A stretch of 64,000 nt of DNA, taken from assembly GCF_000719345.1 (NCBI RefSeq), contig NZ_JOFX01000025.1, positions 1-64,000 on the forward strand. The letters run 5' to 3'. Position 1 is the stretch's first letter; every line of letters begins with the position of its first letter. The notes below the pieces were generated by a model. That model made no database searches. It was not told the DNA's origin and was given only the letters and a program-made list of their open reading frames with translations. The translations under genes and the position numbers were made by a program. Below, piece after piece: positions 47,030-54,515 of the stretch. Origin of the DNA: Streptomyces sp. NRRL F-2664 (lineage in GTDB: Bacteria > Actinomycetota > Actinomycetes > Streptomycetales > Streptomycetaceae).

Positions 47030-47947
47030 ATGCGCGTTACCCCCTTCGAACGGTCTTTAGGCGGCGGCCGAGCCTCGGCCGCGGACGACCCGGTCCGGCT
47101 CTACTACAGCCGCAAGACACAGGAGATCCTGCAGAAGTACGGTCCGGGCCCACGCGTCCACTTCCACGTGGGCCTGTATCCGGACGGCCCACCCGACACC
47201 ACAGTCCCGCAGAGCACGCTGCAACGCGCCCTGTTCGACGCCCAGGAGCTCATAGTCGACCACGCGGCCCGCTCCTGGGGTGCGTACGAGGCGCCTCCCC
47301 GGAGGCTGCTCGACATCGGCTGCGGCCTGGGCGGCACCTCCCTCTACTGGGCGCAGGAGCACGGCGCGTCGGTCACCGGCCTCACCGTCGCACCGGAACA
47401 CGTGCCGATCGTGCGGCACTTCGCCCGGCGCAGCGGGGTCGCGGAGCACGTGCGGCCCGTCCTGGCCGACGTGCACGACCTGGACGAGACCCGCGCGTAC
47501 GACGCCGCCTACGCCAACGAGAGCAGCGGCTACACCGACCGGACCAGACTGTTCGCGGTCGTCGCGAACGCGCTCGAACCCGGCGGCTGGTTCGGGATCC
47601 AGGAACACTTCGTGGGCGCCTGCCGGTGGCGGGAGTTCATGGACGACTACTACAGAACCCGGCTGGGCCGGCGTGCCGAATACCTGGCCGCGGCCGAGGC
47701 GGCCGGGTTCGAACTGGTCCAGGACGAGGACGTGACGGACTCGGTCGCGGAGTTCTGGGTGCAGTCCATGGCGTGGAACACCGCCGAACTCGACCGGATC
47801 CGGGCGGGCGACGGCGCCGCACCGGGCGCCTGGACCCCCGAGCGCCTCGAACAGTCCACGATCGCCCACAGCAAGTTCTTCCGGCTGTGGCGCGACCACG
47901 CGGTGGAGACGCGCCTGCTGCGCTTCCGGTTGGGAGGTGGTCGATGA
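47030..47947 (+). CDS. SAM-dependent methyltransferase coupled to a terpene synthase
   Basis: A 305-residue class I methyltransferase. The N-terminal [20 protein letters not shown] and [10 protein letters not shown] resemble the lid region of small-molecule or prenyl diphosphate C-methyltransferases. Motif I is [16 protein letters not shown], then [11 protein letters not shown] and the loop [12 protein letters not shown]. Its stop overlaps the terpene synthase start (ATGA). In 2-methylisoborneol pathways a similar pair methylates geranyl diphosphate before cyclisation, so methylation of a prenyl diphosphate is a reasonable guess. Residue 10 is encoded by the rare codon TTA (47057-47059), which makes translation depend on bldA tRNA. 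GAAAGGG precedes the ATG. Confidence 0.85.
   Translation: MRVTPFERSLGGGRASAADDPVRLYYSRKTQEILQKYGPGPRVHFHVGLYPDGPPDTTVPQSTLQRALFDAQELIVDHAARSWGAYEAPPRRLLDIGCGLGGTSLYWAQEHGASVTGLTVAPEHVPIVRHFARRSGVAEHVRPVLADVHDLDETRAYDAAYANESSGYTDRTRLFAVVANALEPGGWFGIQEHFVGACRWREFMDDYYRTRLGRRAEYLAAAEAAGFELVQDEDVTDSVAEFWVQSMAWNTAELDRIRAGDGAAPGAWTPERLEQSTIAHSKFFRLWRDHAVETRLLRFRLGGGR
47057..47059 (+). promoter_or_regulatory. TTA codon (bldA control) in the methyltransferase gene
   Basis: The tenth codon (Leu in [13 protein letters not shown]) is TTA. In Streptomyces only the bldA tRNA reads TTA efficiently and it matures late, so an early TTA usually delays expression to the aerial or stationary phase. Because translation of the next gene is coupled, the terpene synthase may be delayed too. 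Confidence 0.85.
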
Positions 47948-49041
47948 CCGCACCGCCACGGCCCTCCCGCCTCGGCGCGGGCCTGCCGCCCTTCTACTGC
48001 CCCCTGCCGCGCGACCTCGTCCATCCCGACGCCAAGGAGGTGGAGTCCCGGGCGGTCGAGTGGCTGGACGCCTTCGGCCTGTACCCGGACCCGGTCGAGC
48101 GGGCATGGGGGCTCGCCACCCACAGCGCCGACTTCTCCTGCCGGATCATTCCCGACGGGGACGTGGAGACGGTCCTGCTGTTCACGGAGTGGAACTACTG
48201 GGCCAACGCCGTCGACGACTGGCAGGACTCCGGTTCCGCCGAGGTGGGCACGGCGGCCGTCGTCGACCACGGGACGCGGCTGCTGCGGACCATCGAGGAC
48301 CCCGGGGCGTCGCTGCTGCCCGAGGGGCCGATGACCCGCGCGCTGCTGGACCTGGTCGGCCGCACCCACGCCCTGCTCACCCCCTACGAGCTGCGCCGGT
48401 TCGTCGAGGGGACGCGGGACTGGCTGCTCGGGGCGGCCTGGCGGGCCGCGCGGGCGGAGGAGGGGTCCATGCCGGGGCTGAACGACTTCGTCGCCATGGG
48501 ACCGCTGGCCAACGGCACCCGGTTCTCGCTGACCTGGTCGGACGTCGCCCGCCGCGACCGCATGCCGGCGGAGGTCCTGTGCTCCCCCGCGCTGACGGCC
48601 GCGACGGACGCGGCCGGTTTCGTCGTGAGCGCGGACAACGACCTGTTCTCCTACGACAAGGACGACCACCTGCAGCCGCCGGAGGTCAACCTGGTCAACG
48701 TCCTCGCCCACCAGGAGGGCTGCTCGCCGGCCGAGGCGGTTCCCCTCGCCGTGGCCCTGCGCGACCGCGTGATGGGCCTCTTCCTCGGGCTGCGGGCACA
48801 GCTGGAGCACGGCGCGGACCCGACCCTGCGACGCCATCTCGCGGCCCTGGGCCACTACGTGGCCGGCTGCATCGCGTGGCAGACCCGTGCACCGCGCTAC
48901 GCCAGTCCGCGCAACCGCTACGAACTGCCCGTCGCCGACGCGGCGTTCACGGTCCGGTTCGCCGACGGACCCGGTGCCGCCGTGTCCGGACCGCCGGACC
49001 TGCCGGCCCTGGCGGCCTGGTGGCGGCAGCTGCACCGCTGA
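47944..49041 (+). CDS. Class I terpene synthase
   Basis: A 365-residue terpene cyclase. The metal-binding aspartate motif is Asp91-Asp92-Trp-Gln-Asp95 in [11 protein letters not shown]. The NSE triad is Asn232-Asp-x-x-Ser236-x-x-x-Asp240 (NDLFSYDKD), and the closing Arg-Tyr pair is in SPRNRYELP. The start [20 protein letters not shown] is the standard P-F-Y-C-P entry of bacterial sesquiterpene and monoterpene cyclases. It lacks the long Pro-rich N terminus and DDCYCED motif of 2-methylisoborneol synthase. The product is unknown, but the coupled methyltransferase suggests a methylated prenyl diphosphate substrate. It converges with a conservon. Confidence 0.92.
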   Translation: MTAPPRPSRLGAGLPPFYCPLPRDLVHPDAKEVESRAVEWLDAFGLYPDPVERAWGLATHSADFSCRIIPDGDVETVLLFTEWNYWANAVDDWQDSGSAEVGTAAVVDHGTRLLRTIEDPGASLLPEGPMTRALLDLVGRTHALLTPYELRRFVEGTRDWLLGAAWRAARAEEGSMPGLNDFVAMGPLANGTRFSLTWSDVARRDRMPAEVLCSPALTAATDAAGFVVSADNDLFSYDKDDHLQPPEVNLVNVLAHQEGCSPAEAVPLAVALRDRVMGLFLGLRAQLEHGADPTLRRHLAALGHYVAGCIAWQTRAPRYASPRNRYELPVADAAFTVRFADGPGAAVSGPPDLPALAAWWRQLHR

Positions 49042-49098
49042 GGGGCGTACCGGGGGCTCCGGTCGATGCGGCCGGGGCCCCTGGCACGGACGGCGGGC

Positions 49099-50514
49099 TC
49101 AGCGGCGGCCGAGCAGTCGGCGCCACCAGCCGACACCCCGGCGCCTGCGCCCACCGGTGGCGGCGGCCGCGGGCGGCGCCGTCGGCTGCGGCGGGATCAG
49201 CGGATGGACGGGGTGCCCGGCCGGCTGCTCCACCGGCAGCTGCGGGGCCGGAGCCGGCGCCGGCGCCGAGCGCGGAGCGAACCGTACCGGCAGCGTCAGC
49301 AGATGGCGTGACATCAGGGTGCCGCGCCACTGCAGCTCGCTCGCGTCGACGGCCAGTTGGAGGTCGGGCAGCCGGTCCAGGAGCACCTCGATGCCGGTGT
49401 CCGCGATCGCCCGCCCGATGTCCTGGCCCGGGCACTCGTGCGGGCCGCTGCTGAAGGCCAGGTGGGAGCGGTTGCCGTGGACCGACACGGAGGGGTCGGG
49501 ACGGATCTGCGGATCGGCGTTGCCCGCGGCGAGGCCGAGCAGGATCATGTCCCCGGCCTTGATCTGCCGGCCGCCCAGCACGGTGTCCCCGGTGGCCCAC
49601 CGCCCGATGATCGTGTTGATCGGCGGGTCGTCCCACAGGACCTGCTCCAGGGCGTCGGGCAGGGTCATGTGGCCTCCGGAGAGGCTCGCCCGGAAGCGCG
49701 GGTCGGTCAGCACGGTGCGCAGCGTGTTGGCGATCAGGTTCGCGGTGGTCTCGTAGGCCGCGATCAGCACCACGCGCAGGTGCATGAGCACTTCGGTGTC
49801 GGTGAGGTCCGCGGGGTGTTCGATCAGCCAGGAGGCGAGGTCGCGGGCCGGCTTGGCCTTGCGTTCCGTGACCAGGTTCTCCAGCGTGGTGGTCACGTAG
49901 CGGTCGCTCTGCAGGGCGGTCTCCGTCCCCTGGAGCATGTCGCGCGCCGCGTTGACCAGGAGCGGCCCGTGCTCGTCGGGGGCCCCGATGAGCTGGGTCA
50001 TCACCAGCATGGGGAGCTGGTCGGAGAAGGCGGGCACCAGGTCGGCGTACCCCTCGGCGGCGATCTGGTCGACGAGCTGGTTGGCGAAGCGCGTCACATA
50101 GCGCCGGATGCCGCGCTTGTCGAAGCGTTCCAGGGACTCGACCACGGCGGCGCGCAGCCGTTCGTGGACGGGGCCGTCGGTGAAGTTGCACACCGGTACC
50201 CAGGAGACCATGGGGCCGAGCGGGGTGTCTGCCGGCACCCGGCCCTCCCTGAGGTCGCGCCAGCCCCGCGGGTCGCGGGCGAAGCGCGACGACGTGCGGG
50301 CGACGTCCAGGTTCTCCCGGTGGCCGAGGACCAGCCACGCCGGGAGGTCCCCGCTGACGAGCACCGGGGCGACGGGGCCGTGCTCGGCCCTCAGCTTCTC
50401 GTACAGGGCGAAGGGGTCCGCCTGGGCCTCCGCTCCGTGCAGGCGGTACAGGCCGCCCGCGGTCGCCGCGGCGTGGGCGGGGCACTCGGGCGGCGGGGTG
50501 GGGGTGGTGCTCAC
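49099..50514 (-). CDS. Conservon cytochrome P450, CYP157-type without ExxR
   Basis: A 471-residue P450-like haem protein, the last gene of the conservon. The haem loop FSSGPHECPGQDIG has Cys361. The I-helix is LIAAYETTANLI. The K-helix reads EQVLW (290-294), so the usually invariant ExxR is E/Q-x-x-W, as described for the CYP157 family. The last 60 residues are Pro/Ala-rich and end in a basic WWRRLLGRR. GTG overlaps the GTPase stop. In other conservons such P450s are thought to act with the GTPase module; whether this one catalyses oxidation is not shown. It faces a terpene synthase gene, a possible functional link. Confidence 0.92.
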   Translation of the reverse strand: MSTTPTPPPECPAHAAATAGGLYRLHGAEAQADPFALYEKLRAEHGPVAPVLVSGDLPAWLVLGHRENLDVARTSSRFARDPRGWRDLREGRVPADTPLGPMVSWVPVCNFTDGPVHERLRAAVVESLERFDKRGIRRYVTRFANQLVDQIAAEGYADLVPAFSDQLPMLVMTQLIGAPDEHGPLLVNAARDMLQGTETALQSDRYVTTTLENLVTERKAKPARDLASWLIEHPADLTDTEVLMHLRVVLIAAYETTANLIANTLRTVLTDPRFRASLSGGHMTLPDALEQVLWDDPPINTIIGRWATGDTVLGGRQIKAGDMILLGLAAGNADPQIRPDPSVSVHGNRSHLAFSSGPHECPGQDIGRAIADTGIEVLLDRLPDLQLAVDASELQWRGTLMSRHLLTLPVRFAPRSAPAPAPAPQLPVEQPAGHPVHPLIPPQPTAPPAAAATGGRRRRGVGWWRRLLGRR

Positions 50515-51131
50515 ATTGCCTCCTGGGTGGCTGCCTGGGAGTGCAGGTAGCGCATGAGGGTCAGCAGGACGTCGCGGGAGGAGTCCCGCTTTCTGGCGTC
50601 GCAGACGAGGATCGGGACGGCGGGCGGCAGGTCGAGGGCCTCGCGCAGCTCCTCCAGCGGGTGGTCCGGAGCGCCGGGGAAGGAGTTGACGGCCACGACG
50701 AAGGGGACGCCGCGTTCCTCCAGCCTCCCGATGACGTCGAAGCTGATCTCCAGCCGGCGGGTGTCGAGGAGGACGACGGCGCCCAGCGCACCTTCGAACA
50801 GCCCGCGCCACAGGAACCAGAAGCGCTCCTGCCCCGGTGTCCCGAAGAGGTAGAGCACGAGCTCGTCGTTGATGCTGATGCGGCCGAAGTCCATGGCCAC
50901 GGTGGTGGTGATCTTGCGGGCGACGCCCCAGGTGTCGTCGACGCCGACGCCCGCCTTGGTCATCGTCTCCTCGGTGGTCAGCGGCTTGATCTCGCTGACC
51001 GCACCGACCATCGTCGTCTTGCCCACGCCGAAACCGCCGACGACGACGACCTTGACGGCCGCCGCGGCCGTGTGCGGCAGGACGTCCGCCTCGCGCGGCC
51101 CGGCGGGCGGGTCAGAGCTTCTGAAGTCCAT
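50511..51131 (-). CDS. cvnD: Conservon GTP-binding protein (CvnD)
   Basis: A 206-residue small GTPase of the MglA-like/ATP-GTP family found in all conservons. Walker A is VVGGFGVGKTTMVGAVS, the switch region is FGTPGQERFWFLW, and base recognition falls in VVAVNSFPGAPDH. It is thought to bind the roadblock protein CvnB, as in Ras-like bacterial signalling. The N terminus overlaps the DUF742 gene by 20 bases and the C terminus overlaps the P450 gene by four. It is cytosolic at the inner face of the membrane. Confidence 0.93.
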   Translation of the reverse strand: MDFRSSDPPAGPREADVLPHTAAAAVKVVVVGGFGVGKTTMVGAVSEIKPLTTEETMTKAGVGVDDTWGVARKITTTVAMDFGRISINDELVLYLFGTPGQERFWFLWRGLFEGALGAVVLLDTRRLEISFDVIGRLEERGVPFVVAVNSFPGAPDHPLEELREALDLPPAVPILVCDARKRDSSRDVLLTLMRYLHSQAATQEAM

Positions 51132-51471
51132 CGATCACTGCCTCGATCAGAGCAAGGTCGGGTAGCTGCGCGGCGGGAATGGGCGGGCGGACGTGCACGC
51201 GCTGGGTGGCCATCAGGTCTCCGACCAGCACGGTGACGACGCTCACGGGCAGGCCGGCGTAGGCGGAGATCTCGGCCACCGACAGCGGTGACCGGCACAT
51301 CCGCAGGATGGAGGCCTGCTCGGGCTGCATCTCCGGCTGGGGAGGCCCTTTGGCCACCACTAAGGTCACGAGGTCCAGCTGGACGGAGGTGGAAGGGCCA
51401 CTGCGTCCGCCGGTGATGACGTAGAGCCGTTCGGGACTGCCGTCCTCCCAGCTTTCGGGCGGCTCTTTCAC
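51112..51471 (-). CDS. cvnC: Conservon DUF742 protein (CvnC)
   Basis: A 119-residue DUF742 protein, a winged-helix-like component of conservons. RLYVITGGRSGP at the start, then LVTLVVAKGPPQPEMQPEQA, CRSPLSVAEISAYAGLPVSV, and a C-terminal VRPPIPAAQLPDLALIEAVI are diagnostic. The 37th codon is TTA (51363-51361 on the minus strand), so its translation, and that of overlapping genes downstream, may need bldA tRNA. GTG overlaps the roadblock gene stop. Its biochemical role is unknown. Confidence 0.92.
   Translation of the reverse strand: MKEPPESWEDGSPERLYVITGGRSGPSTSVQLDLVTLVVAKGPPQPEMQPEQASILRMCRSPLSVAEISAYAGLPVSVVTVLVGDLMATQRVHVRPPIPAAQLPDLALIEAVIDGLQKL
51361..51363 (-). promoter_or_regulatory. 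TTA codon (bldA control) in cvnC
   Basis: On the minus strand Leu37 in DLVTLVVAKG is TTA, in frame with the GTG start. It is the second of only two TTA codons that I found in the window; the other is in the facing terpene operon. It should make the downstream half of the conservon, the GTPase and P450, sensitive to bldA. Confidence 0.85.
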
Positions 51472-51872
51472 GCGGGCTGCCCGTCGTGCCGGGGCGGGCT
51501 GCTCAGGTGGTCCCCCATTCGCGTCACCAGGTTGCGCATCTGCGCGCCCATGAGCCCCGCGTCGACACCCTCGTCGGCGAGGACCGCGAGGTAGGAGCCG
51601 TCTCCGGCGGCCATCAGGTAGAAGAACCCGCCGTCCATCTCGATCACGACGAGCCGCATTCTCCCCTCGGAGCTGGGCAGTTCCGCGGCCACCGCCCCGG
51701 CGAGGCTCTGCAGGCCCGCGCAGGCGGCCGCCAGGCGGTCCGCCGTGTCCGTCTCGGCCCCGTACTGCGCCACGCAGAGCCCGTCCGCGGACAGTACGAT
51801 CACGTGCCGCGTCTGCGGAACGCCGGCGGCCAGGTCCTTGAGCATCCAGTCCATACTGCTTCGCTGAGTCAT
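51468..51872 (-). CDS. cvnB: Conservon roadblock/LC7 protein (CvnB)
   Basis: A 134-residue single roadblock/LC7 domain (SMDWMLKDLAAGVPQTRHVI, VLSADGLCVAQYGAETDTAD, MRLVVIEMDGGFFYLMAAGD). Such domains act as GTPase-activating or scaffold partners of MglA-like GTPases, here CvnD. The C-terminal HLSSPPRHDGQPA is disordered. ATG at 51872 is preferred over the GTG one codon earlier; the ribosome-binding site is weak, so coupling to cvnA, whose stop is six bases upstream, is probable. Confidence 0.93.
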   Translation of the reverse strand: MTQRSSMDWMLKDLAAGVPQTRHVIVLSADGLCVAQYGAETDTADRLAAACAGLQSLAGAVAAELPSSEGRMRLVVIEMDGGFFYLMAAGDGSYLAVLADEGVDAGLMGAQMRNLVTRMGDHLSSPPRHDGQPA

Positions 51873-51878
51873 CACTGC

Positions 51879-53411
51879 CTAAGCCCCTTTGGTCGCTGAA
51901 CCCGACGCGTCCTGGGCGCCCGGTGCGTCGTGGCCGGACTCGCCGGACAGTCCGCTGTGGAACGCCTCCAACCACATTCCGGGGCCGTTGTCGTCGGCCG
52001 GCTGCGGCCGCGCGGCCGGCCGGACTTCGGAGGTGGCGACGCGGTCCTTCCGGCGCCGTTGCGGCAGACCGGTCGCGGTACGTTCGGTGGTCGGCCCGCC
52101 GGCGGCGGGCATCGGCCCGGGCGCCGGAGCGGGCGCCGGCCGGGGTACGGACACGCCGGCCGACGTCGCGTCGACGGGGTGCTCGCGCGGGGTGGCGGAC
52201 ACCGCCCGGGGCCCGGAGGAGGAGCCGATGCCGTGGGCGAGACCGGTGGCCGCGGTCGCCGTGGTGATCAGGTGCTGCGGCACGATGACCACGGCGCGGA
52301 CACCGCCGTACGCGGAGGAGCGCAGGGACACCTGGAAGCCGTACGCCTGCGCCAGCCGGCCGACCACCGCCAGGCCCAGCCTCGGCGTCTCGCCCAGGTC
52401 GTTGAGGTCGATGCCGGACTGCGCCTGGGCGAGCATCTTCTCGGCCCGTGCGCGGGCCTCCTCGCTCATGCTGAGGCCGCCGTCCTCGATCTCCACGGCG
52501 ATGCCCGACTGCACCTCCACGGCGGTGAGGTGGACCCGGGTGTGCGGCGGGGAGTAGCGGGTGGCGTTGTCCAGCAGTTCCGCGAGGGTGTGGATCAGCG
52601 GTTCGACGACGGGGCCGAGGACGGCGACCTCGGTCACCGAGTGCAGTTCCACGCGCTGGTAGTCGATGATCCGCGACATCGCGCCGCGCATCACGCTGTA
52701 GAGGGTGACGGCCCTGCTCCACTGCCGGCCGGGGCGCGCACCGCCGAGGACGGAGATGGAGTCGGCGAGCCGGCCGATGAGGGCGGTGCCGTGGTCCAGC
52801 CGCAGGAGGTCGCCGAAGACGTCCGGGTTGCGGCCGTGCCGGTCCTCCATCTCGCGCATCTCGTGGGCCTGCTGGTGCACGATCGCCTGCACGCGGCGGG
52901 CGACGTTCACGAAGGCGCGCTGCGCCGAGTCGCGCAGGCTCTCCTCGTTGTCGACGGTGTCGATGGCGTGGGCCAGTACGGCCTGGAGGGCGGCGCGGAA
53001 GCGCGGGGTGAGGGCCTCGTCGTTGCCCCAGCGGTTGCCGCGTCCGGCACGGCCGCCCAGGGAGGTGAGCACCTCCTCGGCCACCTCGCCGCGGCGCAGT
53101 CGTTCGATGGCCTCGGGGAGCACCACCGTGGCCAGGCGGGTCGCCTCGGTCTCCTGCCGGGCCAGGGTGTGCCGGAGTGCGGCGATCTCGGCGCTGCGGG
53201 CGGTGAGCGCGCGGCCGCGCCGCAAGGCCTCGACGAACACCGCGACGGTGCACAGGGCGCCCGCGGCGACCATGATCGTGCCGACCGGCCGCGAGGAGGA
53301 AACAAGCGCCCCGACCAGGCAGACGGCGGCCATGGCTGCGATCGCGGGCAAGGCCCGGCCCGCTCCCGCCTCCGGGCGGGATGTTTCGGGTGGAATGTCT
53401 CTTTGCTCCAT
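51879..53411 (-). CDS. cvnA: Conservon sensor histidine kinase-like protein (CvnA)
   Basis: A 510-residue membrane protein. Residues 20-65 contain two close helices (LPAIAAMAAVCLVGALVSSS and VGTIMVAAGALCTVAVFVEA), then a long coiled-coil and helical region, and a GHKL ATP-binding domain (LAELLDNATRYSPPHTRVHL is the N box, IAVEIEDGGLSMS the G1 box, TPRLGLAVVGRLA the G2-like part). Like other CvnA proteins the DHp histidine is not obvious, so it may sense rather than phosphorylate. The C-terminal 110 residues are Pro/Arg-rich. It heads the operon cvnA-B-C-D-P450. Confidence 0.93.
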   Translation of the reverse strand: MEQRDIPPETSRPEAGAGRALPAIAAMAAVCLVGALVSSSRPVGTIMVAAGALCTVAVFVEALRRGRALTARSAEIAALRHTLARQETEATRLATVVLPEAIERLRRGEVAEEVLTSLGGRAGRGNRWGNDEALTPRFRAALQAVLAHAIDTVDNEESLRDSAQRAFVNVARRVQAIVHQQAHEMREMEDRHGRNPDVFGDLLRLDHGTALIGRLADSISVLGGARPGRQWSRAVTLYSVMRGAMSRIIDYQRVELHSVTEVAVLGPVVEPLIHTLAELLDNATRYSPPHTRVHLTAVEVQSGIAVEIEDGGLSMSEEARARAEKMLAQAQSGIDLNDLGETPRLGLAVVGRLAQAYGFQVSLRSSAYGGVRAVVIVPQHLITTATAATGLAHGIGSSSGPRAVSATPREHPVDATSAGVSVPRPAPAPAPGPMPAAGGPTTERTATGLPQRRRKDRVATSEVRPAARPQPADDNGPGMWLEAFHSGLSGESGHDAPGAQDASGSATKGA

Positions 53412-54103
53412 CGGCGTCCTCGAATTATCGGAAAAGGGTGACCTTCTGACCGGTGGGCGGGAGCATAACTACGCCCAACTGCCCGCATGTGCGCTTTCGT
53501 TGGAGTTCATCGGACCGAAGGAACCGTTACGCGCCATTGATGGCGGCGGTTTCCGGCCTGCGCTCCCGGCCCCGTCGGTCGGCGGGCGGCGTAAGGGGAG
53601 GTCGGCGGGCCGTCGGCGGCCGTGCGGGGCGGCCCTGCACCCGTGGCATGCCTCCGGCGCCGGCCGCACCACCCGGTCCCGAGGTGGCGCCGGGGGCGGA
53701 AATGCGCTACGGGCACCGCGGCCGGAGGAGTCACCGCTTCGAGTGGTCGGGCGTCCGACGGCGCCGCGTCCCCGGCGGGCGGCGAGCCGACCCGGCGGTT
53801 CACGGCGGAGCAGGTGGCCACGGCGACCGGCCGGGCGCGGGAGCGGGAGCGGGACAGGGCGCCGGCCGGCGTCGTCGTCGGCCTCGGCCTCGGCCTCGCA
53901 ACCGGCTCTCCGCGACCGCGGCGCCCGCCGGCTCGGCGCCGCGCCGAGGGCGGCGGGCCGCGCCCTCGTGGCCCGCCGGGCCGGCCCGGCGGGCCCCGGC
54001 GGGCCGGCTGCCGCACACTGGGGGGCGGGGATCCCGGCGTGCGGGACCCCGGAGTGCGGGAAGCCCGGCCTGCGGGAGTCCCCCGTGTGCAGAGAGGTGC
54101 GGC
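53412..54103. other. Long intergenic region upstream of the conservon
   Basis: About 690 bases with no supported gene. Several frames are open through GC bias but are Arg/Gly/Pro-rich and lack a start signal; a stretch around 53800-53950 has full GC third positions in one frame without family likeness. The right end (54033-54090) holds imperfect 15-16-base direct repeats with CCCGG...TGCGGGA. The conservon promoter probably lies in the AT-richer stretch near 53420-53500. Confidence 0.4.
54033..54090. repeat. Imperfect direct repeats (CCCGGnnTGCGGGA)
   Basis: Three to four imperfect units of 15-16 bases carrying CCCGG then TGCGGGA stand just before a small gene. They end about 15 bases before its ATG. 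The origin may be slippage; a role in expression of that gene is possible. Confidence 0.6.
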
Positions 54104-54436
54104 ATGGTCATCAGCCACCACATCGCCCATGGCACGCTGCACGTGCGGATCCTGCACGAGCTGCGCGTCACCGACCGGGCCGCGGCCGCCCTGCAGATCG
54201 AATCCCTCGTCCACGCCCACCGCCCCGAGCGGGTCAGCGTGGAGCTGCCCAGCCGCTCCCCCTCCCCCATGACCTTCAGCGCACTGGCCCGCGCGCAGCG
54301 CATGTGCCAGAGCCTCGGCATCCCCCTCACCGCGACGGCCGCCGGCGACCGGACCCCCCTCGCCCCCTTCGGCCCGGAAACCGGCGCGCCCCGCCCCCAG
54401 TCGTCGCTGGAACACGGGGCACGCCACGACCACTGA
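54104..54436 (+). CDS. STAS-like small protein, function unknown
   Basis: A 110-residue cytosolic protein. The alternation of strands and helices (GTLHVRILHELRVTDRAAAA, RPERVSVELPSRSPSPMTFS, ALARAQRMCQSLGIPLTATA) is like a STAS domain, but the D-S-(S/T)-G phospho-loop is replaced by PSPMTFSAL. It may therefore be an inactive STAS-like adaptor rather than a classical anti-sigma antagonist. GAGAGG precedes the ATG. A 34-bp perfect palindrome follows the stop. Confidence 0.55.
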   Translation: MVISHHIAHGTLHVRILHELRVTDRAAAALQIESLVHAHRPERVSVELPSRSPSPMTFSALARAQRMCQSLGIPLTATAAGDRTPLAPFGPETGAPRPQSSLEHGARHDH

Positions 54437-54470
54437 CGCCCGGCGCCCGGGTGCACCCGGGCGCCGGGCG
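54437..54470. terminator. Perfect 34-bp palindrome between convergent genes
   Basis: The arm CGCCCGGCGCCCGGGTG is followed by its exact reverse complement, giving a 17-bp self-complementary stem that starts at the STAS-like stop. It would form a very stable bidirectional terminator between that gene and the convergent glucanase gene. Such long perfect GC palindromes are rare in the rest of the window. Confidence 0.8.
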
Positions 54471-54515
54471 AACCGGCCGCGCACGAGGCCGGCATGATCA
54501 GAAGGACAGGCCGCC

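Noticed and set aside
47944..49041. Naming the terpene synthase 2-methylisoborneol synthase
   Set aside because: The coupled methyltransferase invites it, but the N-terminal Pro-rich region and DDCYCED motif are missing and the length is about 75 residues shorter.
51879..53411. Calling CvnA an ordinary two-component histidine kinase
   Set aside because: No response regulator is next to it, the phospho-accepting His box is not evident, and the gene order is that of a conservon.
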